A DNA stretch of 6,200 bases from an uncultured Treponema sp. (GCA_946538795.1 CAMNGY010000107.1:1-6200); one strand, 5' to 3'; positions 1 through 5,851 are shown, counted from the first letter of the stretch. The notes: generated from the sequence alone by a model not told the origin. Numbers and translations: made by a program.

Positions 1-1161
1 CCCCTTGAAGTAGTCCAGCTTGGCCTTGAGGATGCGGCGGACAGAGTCCGTCACCCGCTCCCGGAAGTCCGGGGAACTCGACATGCGGGCCAGGTTGTCC
101 GTCCACAGGCGCTCTGTAAGGCCCGGCGTGGTGGATGATATGATTATGTCGTTGCCTGCTTCAATCGCCATGCCTACGGCGCGTGCCAGTCCTCCGGCGA
201 ACTCGGTGGCTCCGTTCATCATCATGTCGTCGGTGATTATAAGTCCCGTGTAGCCCATCTCCTCGCGCAGTATCGTGGTCAGGAACTTCTTGGACAAGGA
301 CGCGGGCGTCCCGTCGCCCTGTATCTGGGGAAAGGACAGGTGGCCGCTCATTATGGCAGGAATCTTGTTTGCTATGAGGAACTTGAAGGGAACAAGTTCC
401 CTGCGCTTCCAGGTGGCCTCGTCTATGTCTATGACGGGGAGCTTCCCGTGGCTGTCCAGGCTGGTGTCACCGTGGCCGGGAAAGTGCTTGGCTGTGGGGA
501 TGACGCCCGCGTCCATGCTGCCCTTGGAGAATGCTTCTGCCAGTATGCTGACTTTGGCGGGATCGGAGCCAAAGGAGCGGGGGCCTATGACGGATGACTT
601 GGGATCCGTATACAGGTCCACGACAGGGGCAAAGTTCATGTTTATGCCCAGGGCCTTTATCTCGCGGCTTATGTAGTAGCCGGAATAATAGGAGTCTGTC
701 GGGTAGCCGGAGGCCCCGATCGCCATGTTGCCGGGGGTCATCTGGGTCTCGCCCTTGACGTGGCGGATCCAGCCTCCCTCCTGGTCGGTTGCTACGAAGA
801 GGGGAATCTTAAAGCGGCCCTTGAGGGATTCTTCCTGCAGCGTCTTGACCGAGCGGGCTACGCTGTGGATGTCCTCGGTGTTCCAGCCGAATACCTTCAC
901 GGAACCCAGGCCCCGCTCCATTACCCAGCGCTTTAGCAGGACGCTTGGCTCCGTTCCCGCCCAGCCGAACATGAACATCTGTGCCAGAAGCTCCTCGTCG
1001 GTCATGCGCTCCGCCAGGGTGCGGGAAAGCTCTTCCGACCCGTAGTTGCTCCAGAAGTCTATGCCGTCGGGCAGCTGTTCCTGAGAAAAAGCCCGTACGG
1101 GAGAGATGAGTAAGAATGCGAGGGAAAGGGCTATGCTGACAGGGAAACGTTTCTGAAACAT
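1..1161 (-). CDS. GH3 beta-N-acetylglucosaminidase (NagZ-like), exported; C-terminus cut by window edge
   Basis: This is a glycoside hydrolase family 3 enzyme that probably removes terminal beta-linked N-acetylglucosamine from peptidoglycan fragments or chitin-type oligosaccharides. The frame is open for 387 codons to the left edge with no stop, so the end is missing. Residues 1-27 look like a signal peptide (KR, then a hydrophobic stretch, then a small-residue VRAFSQ region), so it acts outside the cytoplasm. The TIM-barrel core shows DQEGG at 126-130, GPRSFGSDP near 193-201, KHFPGHGDT at 225-233 and TDDMMM at 310-315. By family knowledge D311 is the nucleophile, and D236/H238 (the DSH motif) form the Asp-His dyad diagnostic of the N-acetylglucosaminidase branch. 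An in-frame TAA lies just upstream (1171-1173), so ATG 1161 is the first possible start. The AGGG before it is only 2 bases away, which is poor spacing and suggests coupling to rnhA, 18 bases upstream. The W in DQEGGW replaces the common R. Whether a second C-terminal domain follows cannot be seen. Confidence 0.9.
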   Translation of the reverse strand, partial: MFQKRFPVSIALSLAFLLISPVRAFSQEQLPDGIDFWSNYGSEELSRTLAERMTDEELLAQMFMFGWAGTEPSVLLKRWVMERGLGSVKVFGWNTEDIHSVARSVKTLQEESLKGRFKIPLFVATDQEGGWIRHVKGETQMTPGNMAIGASGYPTDSYYSGYYISREIKALGINMNFAPVVDLYTDPKSSVIGPRSFGSDPAKVSILAEAFSKGSMDAGVIPTAKHFPGHGDTSLDSHGKLPVIDIDEATWKRRELVPFKFLIANKIPAIMSGHLSFPQIQGDGTPASLSKKFLTTILREEMGYTGLIITDDMMMNGATEFAGGLARAVGMAIEAGNDIIISSTTPGLTERLWTDNLARMSSSPDFRERVTDSVRRILKAKLDYFKG

Positions 1162-1179
1162 TTCCCTATGTTAGCATGA

Positions 1180-1638
1180 TTACTCGAATTTTGCAATTTC
1201 CTTCTGGCACAGCTGGTCGCAAATCTCGTTGTACTTGACGCCCGCGTGGCCTTTGACCCAGACCCACTGGACCGACAGGGACGCGGCCAGCGTGTCCAGC
1301 TGCTCCCACAGATCACGGTTCAGGACGGGCTTTTTGGCGGCCGTTCGCCAGCCGTTGCGCTTCCAGTTGGCTATCCAGCCGGTTATGCCGTTTTTGACGT
1401 ACTGGCTGTCTATGAACACGCGGACTGTCTTGCCGGACCACTGTTCTTCCTGCAAGATTGTCTGTAGCACGCGTATGGCGGCGGTCAGCTCCATGCGGTT
1501 GTTCGTCGTCGTCTTTTCGCCGCCGGAAAGCTCCCGCACGTCATTGCCGTCGATTATTACGGCTCCCCAGCCGCCGGGGCCGGGGTTGCCGTGGCATCCG
1601 CCGTCCGTATATACCACAAGATAGTTGTCTTCTTCCAT
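1180..1638 (-). CDS. rnhA: Ribonuclease HI
   Basis: This is a 152-residue RNase HI that cleaves the RNA strand of RNA-DNA hybrids in the cytoplasm (R-loops, RNA primers) using two metal ions. Length and motifs are standard for the bacterial enzyme (E. coli has 155 residues). YTDGGCHGNPGPGGWG occupies 10-25 and supplies D12, TNNRMEL gives E50, FIDSQYV gives D77, and WVKGHAG gives H131. D141 completes the DEDD plus His set, matching E. coli D10, E48, D70, H124 and D134. The basic-protrusion-like segment WIANWKRNGWRTAAKKPV (88-105) is present, so this is the full type I form. The frame upstream reaches a TAG (1668-1666) without another ATG or GTG, so ATG 1638 is the start, though no strong Shine-Dalgarno is visible. 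It lies 27 bases after the GH5 stop and 18 bases before the GH3 start, so it is probably co-transcribed with both glycosidases. That is an unusual position for a housekeeping gene. Confidence 0.96.
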   Translation of the reverse strand: MEEDNYLVVYTDGGCHGNPGPGGWGAVIIDGNDVRELSGGEKTTTNNRMELTAAIRVLQTILQEEQWSGKTVRVFIDSQYVKNGITGWIANWKRNGWRTAAKKPVLNRDLWEQLDTLAASLSVQWVWVKGHAGVKYNEICDQLCQKEIAKFE

Positions 1639-1665
1639 GATGGTCTGAATCTTACATGACTGCGG

Positions 1666-3120
1666 CTATTTCTTCAAGCTGCGGAAATACTGCCTGATCA
1701 GGCGGCCGGATTCGGTAAGATCGCCCTCGCTCCAGCCGGAAAGCTTCTTGCAGGAGCTTTTGATGACGCTTGCCGTCTCGTCCTTGTTGCACAGGCTCCA
1801 GTTGCAGCAGCTTATGCCGTATTTGTTCATGAAGTCAAACCATTTCTGGCTTTCGCCCTGGTTGAAGCCGCCGTTGCCGGAAGCGTCGCATGTCCCGAAC
1901 TCCGTGATGAACACGGGCAGCCCCGCCTTTATGGCTGTCTCCAGGCGGTCGCGCATCCACTGGGTGTGGGTGTCCGCATAGAAGTGCAGCGTGTACATGA
2001 TGTTCTTGTAGGCGGAGATCGGGTTCTTGGCGGCCTTGTCCACTTCCTGCGACCAGGTGTTGGTGCCGACAATGACGATTGCGTCCGGTGCGTTCTGCCG
2101 GATGACCGGAATCAGCTCCTCGGCGTAGGGCTTGAGCACCCTGTCCCAGTCGGAGCCGGTAGGCTCATTGCATATTTCATAGAGGACGTTGCCGTAGGAG
2201 CCGTATTTCCGGGATATGTCGGCGAAGAAGGTCTTTGCGGCCTCCTTGTGCTGGTTCGGGTTGGCGCTGAGGACATGCCAGTCCACGATGACGTACATGC
2301 CCAGCGAGCTGGCGTAGTCTATGCCGTCACAGACCAGCTTCTTCAGCTGTTCCTGGTTGCCTCCGTTGCAGTAGCCGTTGTACTCGCCGGGATAGAGGGC
2401 CAGTCGGATGACGTTGCTGTTCCAGTCGTCGCGCAGGCTTTTGAATCCGTCTTTGTTCACATAGTCGCCGAACCAGGCAAGGCCGTGGGTGGACAGACCG
2501 TAGAGCCTGTACCTGGAGTTGTGGCTGTCGTAGAGGTATGCCCCGTCCACATGGAGCTTGCCGTGCTCGGCGAAGGGGCCTGTCGCGGCGGGGCCTGTGG
2601 CCTGTGCCTTGCCGTCCGAGATGGACTTGGGCTCTGTGTTCGGCTTGTGGGGACGCTGGGATGCGGGGACTGTCAGGGTGCCGGCGCTGGCCAGTGCCAG
2701 CGTCATGGCGGACACCTTAAGCCCGTAACCGTGCATTATGAGTCCGCCTTTCTTCAGGTTTGACGCATCGTCCGCGGTCAGCGTTATGACCACGGAGCCG
2801 GAGTTTTTGTCCACCTCAAGGTCGCCGTTCGCGAATCCTGCTCCCCTGACTCCGCCGTAGCCGAGGGGCTGCCAGCCGGAGGAACCGACGCCGTAGACCT
2901 TGAATTTGTGGTAGTCGGCCTTTATGCTCTTGTATTTTATCTCTATGGTATCTCCTGCCTGGACGTCGGAGAACGCTTCTTCGGCCACCGTGACGTTGTC
3001 CGACCAGGACAGGCTGACCGTCCGGTTCAGCAGCTTAACGGAGCTTTCCGCGCTCAGGAAACTGGCAAAGGCGGCGAGCAGGGCCGCCAGGACGAATGTT
3101 CTTCTTATATAGTCTCTCAT
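1666..3120 (-). CDS. Secreted GH5 endo-beta-1,4-glucanase (cellulase, GH5_2-like) with N-terminal beta-rich module
   Basis: This is a 484-residue endoglucanase that hydrolyses internal beta-1,4-glucosidic bonds of cellulose or related beta-glucans. It has a signal peptide at 1-24 (RR, hydrophobic LAALLAAFASFL, then SAE). Residues about 26-145 form a Cys-free, beta-rich module that may bind carbohydrate. A Pro/Thr/Ser/Ala/Gly-rich linker spans about 150-182, and the GH5 TIM barrel spans about 185-482. Landmarks of the Bacillus Cel5A-like subfamily are IRLALY (R239), DWH (280-282), YEICNEP (314-320, acid/base E319), LHFY (378-381), ITEFGT (405-410, nucleophile E407) followed by DASGNGG, and NWSL around W441. 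There is no dockerin and no C-terminal binding module. Eight cysteines all lie in the catalytic domain. The start is supported by AAGGTG about 10 bases upstream, the signal peptide, and an in-frame stop further upstream with no other start. It is first in the minus-strand cluster with rnhA and GH3. The subfamily is inferred from motifs; the GH5 family itself is secure. Confidence 0.94.
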   Translation of the reverse strand: MRDYIRRTFVLAALLAAFASFLSAESSVKLLNRTVSLSWSDNVTVAEEAFSDVQAGDTIEIKYKSIKADYHKFKVYGVGSSGWQPLGYGGVRGAGFANGDLEVDKNSGSVVITLTADDASNLKKGGLIMHGYGLKVSAMTLALASAGTLTVPASQRPHKPNTEPKSISDGKAQATGPAATGPFAEHGKLHVDGAYLYDSHNSRYRLYGLSTHGLAWFGDYVNKDGFKSLRDDWNSNVIRLALYPGEYNGYCNGGNQEQLKKLVCDGIDYASSLGMYVIVDWHVLSANPNQHKEAAKTFFADISRKYGSYGNVLYEICNEPTGSDWDRVLKPYAEELIPVIRQNAPDAIVIVGTNTWSQEVDKAAKNPISAYKNIMYTLHFYADTHTQWMRDRLETAIKAGLPVFITEFGTCDASGNGGFNQGESQKWFDFMNKYGISCCNWSLCNKDETASVIKSSCKKLSGWSEGDLTESGRLIRQYFRSLKK

Positions 3121-3175
3121 ATCTGAAGAACACCTTTCCGGATGGCTTAGTTACGCGGACTTGAGCTTGCGCCCG

Positions 3176-3190
3176 CCGGCCCCAGGCCGG
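3176..3190. repeat. GC-rich inverted repeat (6-bp arms, 3-base loop)
   Basis: CCGGCC (3176-3181) and GGCCGG (3185-3190) are perfect inverted arms around CCA. Flanking GCG (3169-3171) and CGC (3195-3197) can extend the pairing across an internal mismatch. No T-tract follows on either strand, so it is not a normal intrinsic terminator. It lies in the leader side of the GH5 gene and could be an operator or an RNA hairpin, or it could be a chance result of local GC richness. Confidence 0.45.
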
Positions 3191-3231
3191 GTGACGCTCG
3201 TGTCCGGGGATGCCGTAACCTATTGCAAGAA

Positions 3232-3261
3232 TTCAACCTTTTATGATTGGATTCCGATAAT
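3232..3261 (+). promoter_or_regulatory. Possible sigma-70-type promoter for the OmpA-like gene
   Basis: TTCAAC (3232-3237) and GATAAT (3256-3261) are separated by 18 bases and end 17 bases before the start codon. The -10 element is good; the -35 matches TTGACA at only three of six bases. TATGAT at 3242-3247 is a competing -10 without a well-spaced -35. The AT-rich setting supports a promoter here, but the exact boxes are uncertain, and the start site would lie close to the Shine-Dalgarno. Confidence 0.35.
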
Positions 3262-3278
3262 GAAATGAGGCATTTTAA

Positions 3279-4715
3279 ATGAACAGAAGAAGACTCCTTT
3301 CAGCTATGGCTCTCTTTGCCATGATTCTGCCGGCCGGATGGATTTCGGCGCAAGGCTCCGGCCGCGACATGCTCTATTACAGCAAGATCGACGAGGAGCA
3401 GGCCAGGCAGGACGCCAGGAACAGCGCGAGTGCGGATGAGGCGGAGGCCGTTCTCTTTTCCTCCAGCAGGATTGACTGGAGCCGGGGAACCTTTTCATCC
3501 AATGTCTCCATGGATATAGTGAAGGCCGGCATCCCCATGCCCAGCGGGAAGAACGCCGCCGTTAACAAGATAAAGATGGAGCTTCCCGTCCTCATAAAGG
3601 ACCCCCTCCTGTCGATCTACGTGGACGACACGCGGACCCTGAGCGACATGGTCCTGGACGGATCGCTGACGCTGGAGGAGCTGACCCGCATAATAGACAA
3701 CGCGAAGGAAACGCCCGCATACTTCAAGAACGGGGGTGACAGGCTCCTGACCGAGCATACGATACGTCTTGAGGACATAGGCTCGCTTTTCGTCAAGCAC
3801 AAGAGCCCCTACATCCAGCAGAAGCCCATCGCCCGCATCGCCAGCCGCGCCTACACGGGGATAGTCATAGACGCGAGGGGCAAACTGCCCGTCCACGGGG
3901 AGTTCGTTGAGAGCCTTGTGGATCCCTGCCTGTTCCCCAAGGTCTACGACTCCAACATGACCTTGGTCTATGAGCGCAACATGGTGGATCCCAAGATTGC
4001 CTCCAAGCAGGGAATCAACTTCTACTGCACCGACATACATGACAAGGACTTCGAGAAGAGGGTTGGAGACGACCCCCTCTGGATTACGGCGGAGCAGGTG
4101 TTCGGCGTCTACCGCTGCGACCCGGTCATTTCCAGCGACGACTACCTGCGCATAGCGACCGTCCCGGCAAACCTCAAGCTCCTTCAGGAGGGGAAAATCG
4201 TCATCCTCCTGGGCAAGGAACAGATAGCCCACCGGGTCAGTGCGCCGGACAAGAGCACGTCCTATTACGTGGAGCTGAAGAAGCTGAAGTACGTCTTTGA
4301 GGACATCGTTCCCAAGACGGTCATAAAGGATGGGCCCGGCGGCATCCAGATTACCGTGCAGGACCTGAACTTCGTGGCGGATTCCGCCGAGCTGCTTCCG
4401 GGCGACAAGGAGCGCGTGGGCATGATAGCCGCGCAGATAAAGGATGTCCTGGCCAGCGGCAACTACACCATAAAGGTGGAGGGGCATACGGCGGACGTGA
4501 ACAAGCCCGCGGGCCAGCTGCAGCTGAGCATAGACCGCGCCAACACCATAGTGGACGTGCTGACTTCCATAGGGATTGACAAGTCCCTCATAAGCTCCAG
4601 GGGCTACGGCGGGACCAAGCCGATTGCCGACAACTCCACGTCGGAGGGCCGTGCCGCCAACCGGCGTGTTGAGATTACGATAATGCCGGCTGACTCTTAC
4701 GTCCAGAGGCGGTAA
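3279..4715 (+). CDS. Exported OmpA-like protein of the treponemal Tp0624 type
   Basis: This is a 478-residue envelope protein, probably periplasmic. Residues 1-24 form a signal peptide (MNRRR, a hydrophobic stretch, then ISAQG) with no lipobox cysteine. Residues about 60-350 are a non-OmpA region; its segment near 192-235 (TGIVIDARG followed by PKVYD) resembles LPP20/FlgP-like lipoprotein domains. Residues about 355-468 are an OmpA/MotB C-terminal domain: QDLNFVADSAELLPGDK, EGHTAD (401-406), LSIDRAN (416-422), SSRGYGGTKP and NRRVEITI (461-468). In this family an Asp after GHT and the Arg of LSxxRA contact diaminopimelate in peptidoglycan. Here R420 is kept but the Asp position is A405, with an Asp one residue later. 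Length and layout resemble T. pallidum Tp0624, whose OmpA-like domain is described as divergent and unable to bind diaminopimelic acid; this is from memory, with no alignment run. GAGG (3267-3270) is 8 bases upstream, and an in-frame TAA directly precedes ATG 3279. A Pmp3-type gene starts 3 bases after the stop. Confidence 0.88.
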   Translation: MNRRRLLSAMALFAMILPAGWISAQGSGRDMLYYSKIDEEQARQDARNSASADEAEAVLFSSSRIDWSRGTFSSNVSMDIVKAGIPMPSGKNAAVNKIKMELPVLIKDPLLSIYVDDTRTLSDMVLDGSLTLEELTRIIDNAKETPAYFKNGGDRLLTEHTIRLEDIGSLFVKHKSPYIQQKPIARIASRAYTGIVIDARGKLPVHGEFVESLVDPCLFPKVYDSNMTLVYERNMVDPKIASKQGINFYCTDIHDKDFEKRVGDDPLWITAEQVFGVYRCDPVISSDDYLRIATVPANLKLLQEGKIVILLGKEQIAHRVSAPDKSTSYYVELKKLKYVFEDIVPKTVIKDGPGGIQITVQDLNFVADSAELLPGDKERVGMIAAQIKDVLASGNYTIKVEGHTADVNKPAGQLQLSIDRANTIVDVLTSIGIDKSLISSRGYGGTKPIADNSTSEGRAANRRVEITIMPADSYVQRR

Positions 4716-4718
4716 GCT

Positions 4719-4868
4719 ATGGGCTGCGGAAGGGCTATATTGTGCGTCATTTTCCCGCCGCTCGCTGTCCTGGACAGGGGGTGCGGGGCGGTTATCCTGA
4801 CATTCATCCTGACCTGCATAGGCTGGCTTCCGGGTGTCATAGCCGCGATAGTGTTCAACAGCAAATAA
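4719..4868 (+). CDS. Pmp3/YqaE-family (UPF0057) small membrane proteolipid, 49 aa
   Basis: This is a short gene that is easily missed by length cut-offs. The 49-residue product has the full Pmp3/YqaE pattern: AILCVIFPPLAV (6-17) with the double Pro, a short polar turn DRGCG (19-23), a second hydrophobic segment, and the signature GWLPGVIAAI (35-44). Family members are about 50 residues long, sit in the cytoplasmic membrane as two-helix proteins, and are linked to membrane potential and salt or other stress in yeast and plants. The bacterial role is poorly known. The start is supported by GAGG (4706-4709), 9 bases upstream inside the end of the OmpA-like gene, and by the 3-base gap from that stop. 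The two genes are therefore almost certainly co-transcribed and possibly translationally coupled. The intrinsic terminator follows 12 bases after the stop. Three Cys residues (C9, C22, C33), besides C3, are more than I would expect in such a short protein. Confidence 0.88.
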   Translation: MGCGRAILCVIFPPLAVLDRGCGAVILTFILTCIGWLPGVIAAIVFNSK

Positions 4869-4886
4869 ACAAACAGCAAATAAAAA
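4857..4886 (+). repeat. 15-bp tandem duplication spanning the Pmp3 stop codon
   Basis: The 15-base unit at 4857-4871 (AACAGCAAATAAACA) is repeated immediately at 4872-4886 with one change (C to A at position 14 of the unit). The period is five codons, so the second copy repeats Asn-Ser-Lys-stop in the same frame and provides a back-up TAA at 4881-4883. The second copy runs into the A-tract of the terminator. Confidence 0.85.
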
Positions 4887-4910
4887 AGGGGGCTTCCGCC
4901 CCCTTTTTTA
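4881..4910. terminator. Bidirectional intrinsic terminator
   Basis: GGGGGC (4888-4893), loop TTCC (4894-4897) and GCCCCC (4898-4903) form a perfect 6-bp GC stem. It is flanked by A6 (4882-4887) and T6 (4904-4909), and T4881 can pair with A4910. On either strand the stem is followed by a run of U. It lies 12 bases after the Pmp3 stop and 33 bases after the stop of the convergent chemotaxis gene, so it can end transcription of both units. Confidence 0.95.
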
Positions 4911-4943
4911 TTTCCCGCGGCTTTTAGCCAGGCCTGCTGCTTT

Positions 4944-5837
4944 TCAGGCTACGTCGTGTGTCTTGATATAGTTGAACAGCTTGGTCAGCTCTATCAGGAA
5001 TGACAGGCGGTCGTTTGTCCTGATGGACACCTCCGTCTCGTGGCCCGCAATCTCCCTGACCTGCTTTATGTTCTGCTCCTCAACCTCGCCCGATGACTTG
5101 ACCAGGTTCTCCTGGGACCTCCTTATATCGTCGTACATGCTCTCGGTTGCGGTCGCGTTCTCCTGGGATTCCTGCTTGATTCCCACCAGGGACTCGTTGG
5201 AATCGCTCATGATGTCCCTTATCGTGTTCAGGAAGTCATCGTACTCGGAGTTGCCCTTGATGACCATGCCGATCCTGCCGCTCAGGTCCTCGATGTGCTT
5301 CTTTATGTCGTTGGAGGTCGCGCGGGTCTGCTCGGACAGCTTCTTGACCTCGTTGGCGATGATGCGGAAGCCCGCGCCCGCGCTTCCCGCATGGGCCGCC
5401 TCGATGGAGGCGTTGAAGGAGAGCAGGTTTGTCTGGTCCGAAATGTTCTGGATGTTCTGGACGAAGCCCTGGATTTTCCTGATGAAGTCCTCCAGTTCCT
5501 GCATCTTCTGGTCCATTTCCCGCCGCTTGACCTGTATGGCCTCCATCTTGAGATTCATCTCCGCGAACTTGGCGGCGATTCCGTCGATCTTGCTGGAGCT
5601 GTCCTGTATGGACTCCATTATGCCGTGGGCGGTGTCCTCTATCTTGCGGGTCGTGTCGGACAGGTTCTGCATGGCGTCCGACTGCTTCTTGTATATGCCG
5701 TCCTCCGACGTGAGGCTCTTCAGGTAGTTGTTCAGGAACGCGTCGCCGTCATTCGCCTTGAACGCCATGCCCATGAGGATTTCCGTCAGGTCCAGCCCGG
5801 CCTGCACGAGCTCGCTCTTGCTGTATGTCTTTTCCAT
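4944..5837 (-). CDS. Soluble methyl-accepting chemotaxis protein (cytoplasmic signalling domain only)
   Basis: This is a 297-residue chemoreceptor-type protein expected to act in the cytoplasm through CheA and CheW. It has no signal peptide or membrane segment. Residues about 55-130 are a helical arm (IQ, KM and EL-rich), 132-171 contain the receptor hairpin tip (ISDQTNLLSFNASIEAAHAG, then GFRIIANEVKKLSEQT), and about 172-285 form the returning helical arm. The tip lies close to the protein's middle, as expected for an antiparallel coiled-coil hairpin. There is no PAS, Cache, globin or CZB domain that I recognise and no C-terminal CheR/CheB-binding pentapeptide. Residues 1-50 (ELVQAGLDLTEILMGMAFKA) could be a small dimerisation or interaction segment. 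The tip departs from consensus: H149, S152 and A155 where R, E and R are usual. The start at 5837 is decided by AAGGAG (5844-5849) 6 bases upstream; a longer in-frame extension runs into the upstream FIST gene and is rejected. The gene lies 14 bases downstream of the FIST gene. Confidence 0.93.
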   Translation of the reverse strand: MEKTYSKSELVQAGLDLTEILMGMAFKANDGDAFLNNYLKSLTSEDGIYKKQSDAMQNLSDTTRKIEDTAHGIMESIQDSSSKIDGIAAKFAEMNLKMEAIQVKRREMDQKMQELEDFIRKIQGFVQNIQNISDQTNLLSFNASIEAAHAGSAGAGFRIIANEVKKLSEQTRATSNDIKKHIEDLSGRIGMVIKGNSEYDDFLNTIRDIMSDSNESLVGIKQESQENATATESMYDDIRRSQENLVKSSGEVEEQNIKQVREIAGHETEVSIRTNDRLSFLIELTKLFNYIKTHDVA

Positions 5838-5843
5838 AAATCT

Positions 5844-5849
5844 CTCCTT
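5844..5849 (-). promoter_or_regulatory. Strong Shine-Dalgarno deciding the chemoreceptor start
   Basis: AAGGAG on the minus strand lies 6 bases before ATG 5837, within the 14-base gap after the FIST gene stop. It fixes the start of the chemoreceptor at 5837 instead of the upstream in-frame codon at 5957. Confidence 0.9.
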
Positions 5850-5851
5850 AC

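Larger units (their letters stand above)
3121..3278. other. Divergent intergenic region between GH5 and OmpA-like genes
   Basis: These 158 bases separate two genes that read away from each other, so promoters for both units should lie here. The half near the OmpA-like gene (3215-3278) is AT-richer and carries a plausible promoter. The half near the GH5 gene (3121-3210) is GC-rich and contains the inverted repeat at 3176-3190. The GH5 Shine-Dalgarno-like AAGGTG lies on the minus strand about 10 bases before ATG 3120. I see no convincing minus-strand promoter pair and no small open reading frame. Confidence 0.6.

Noticed and set aside
20..1045. Several plus-strand open frames in the first kilobase
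   Set aside because: All lie opposite the continuous GH3 frame, which shows complete catalytic motifs; none has recognisable protein features.
1966..2763. 265-codon plus-strand open frame opposite the GH5 gene
   Set aside because: It is a Val/Gly-rich shadow of the cellulase, with no domain and no ribosome binding site of note.
3223..3247. Alternative promoter TTGCAA with TATGAT
   Set aside because: The spacing is only 13 bases, too short for a normal sigma-70-type promoter.
3495..4487. 330-codon minus-strand open frame opposite the OmpA-like gene
   Set aside because: It is antisense to a well-supported gene with signal peptide and OmpA motifs. The product is low-complexity Val/Leu/Gly/Asp-rich with no recognisable motif, as expected from the reverse frame of GC-rich coding DNA.
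4742..4927. 61-codon plus-strand open frame crossing the terminator
   Set aside because: It overlaps the Pmp3 gene in a different frame and reads through the terminator hairpin; no ribosome binding site or motif.
4932..4949. Second hairpin (GCCTG/CAGGC) near the end of the chemoreceptor gene
   Set aside because: The stem is only 5 bp with an 8-base loop, partly inside the coding end and without a U-tract. The strong terminator at 4881-4910 suffices.
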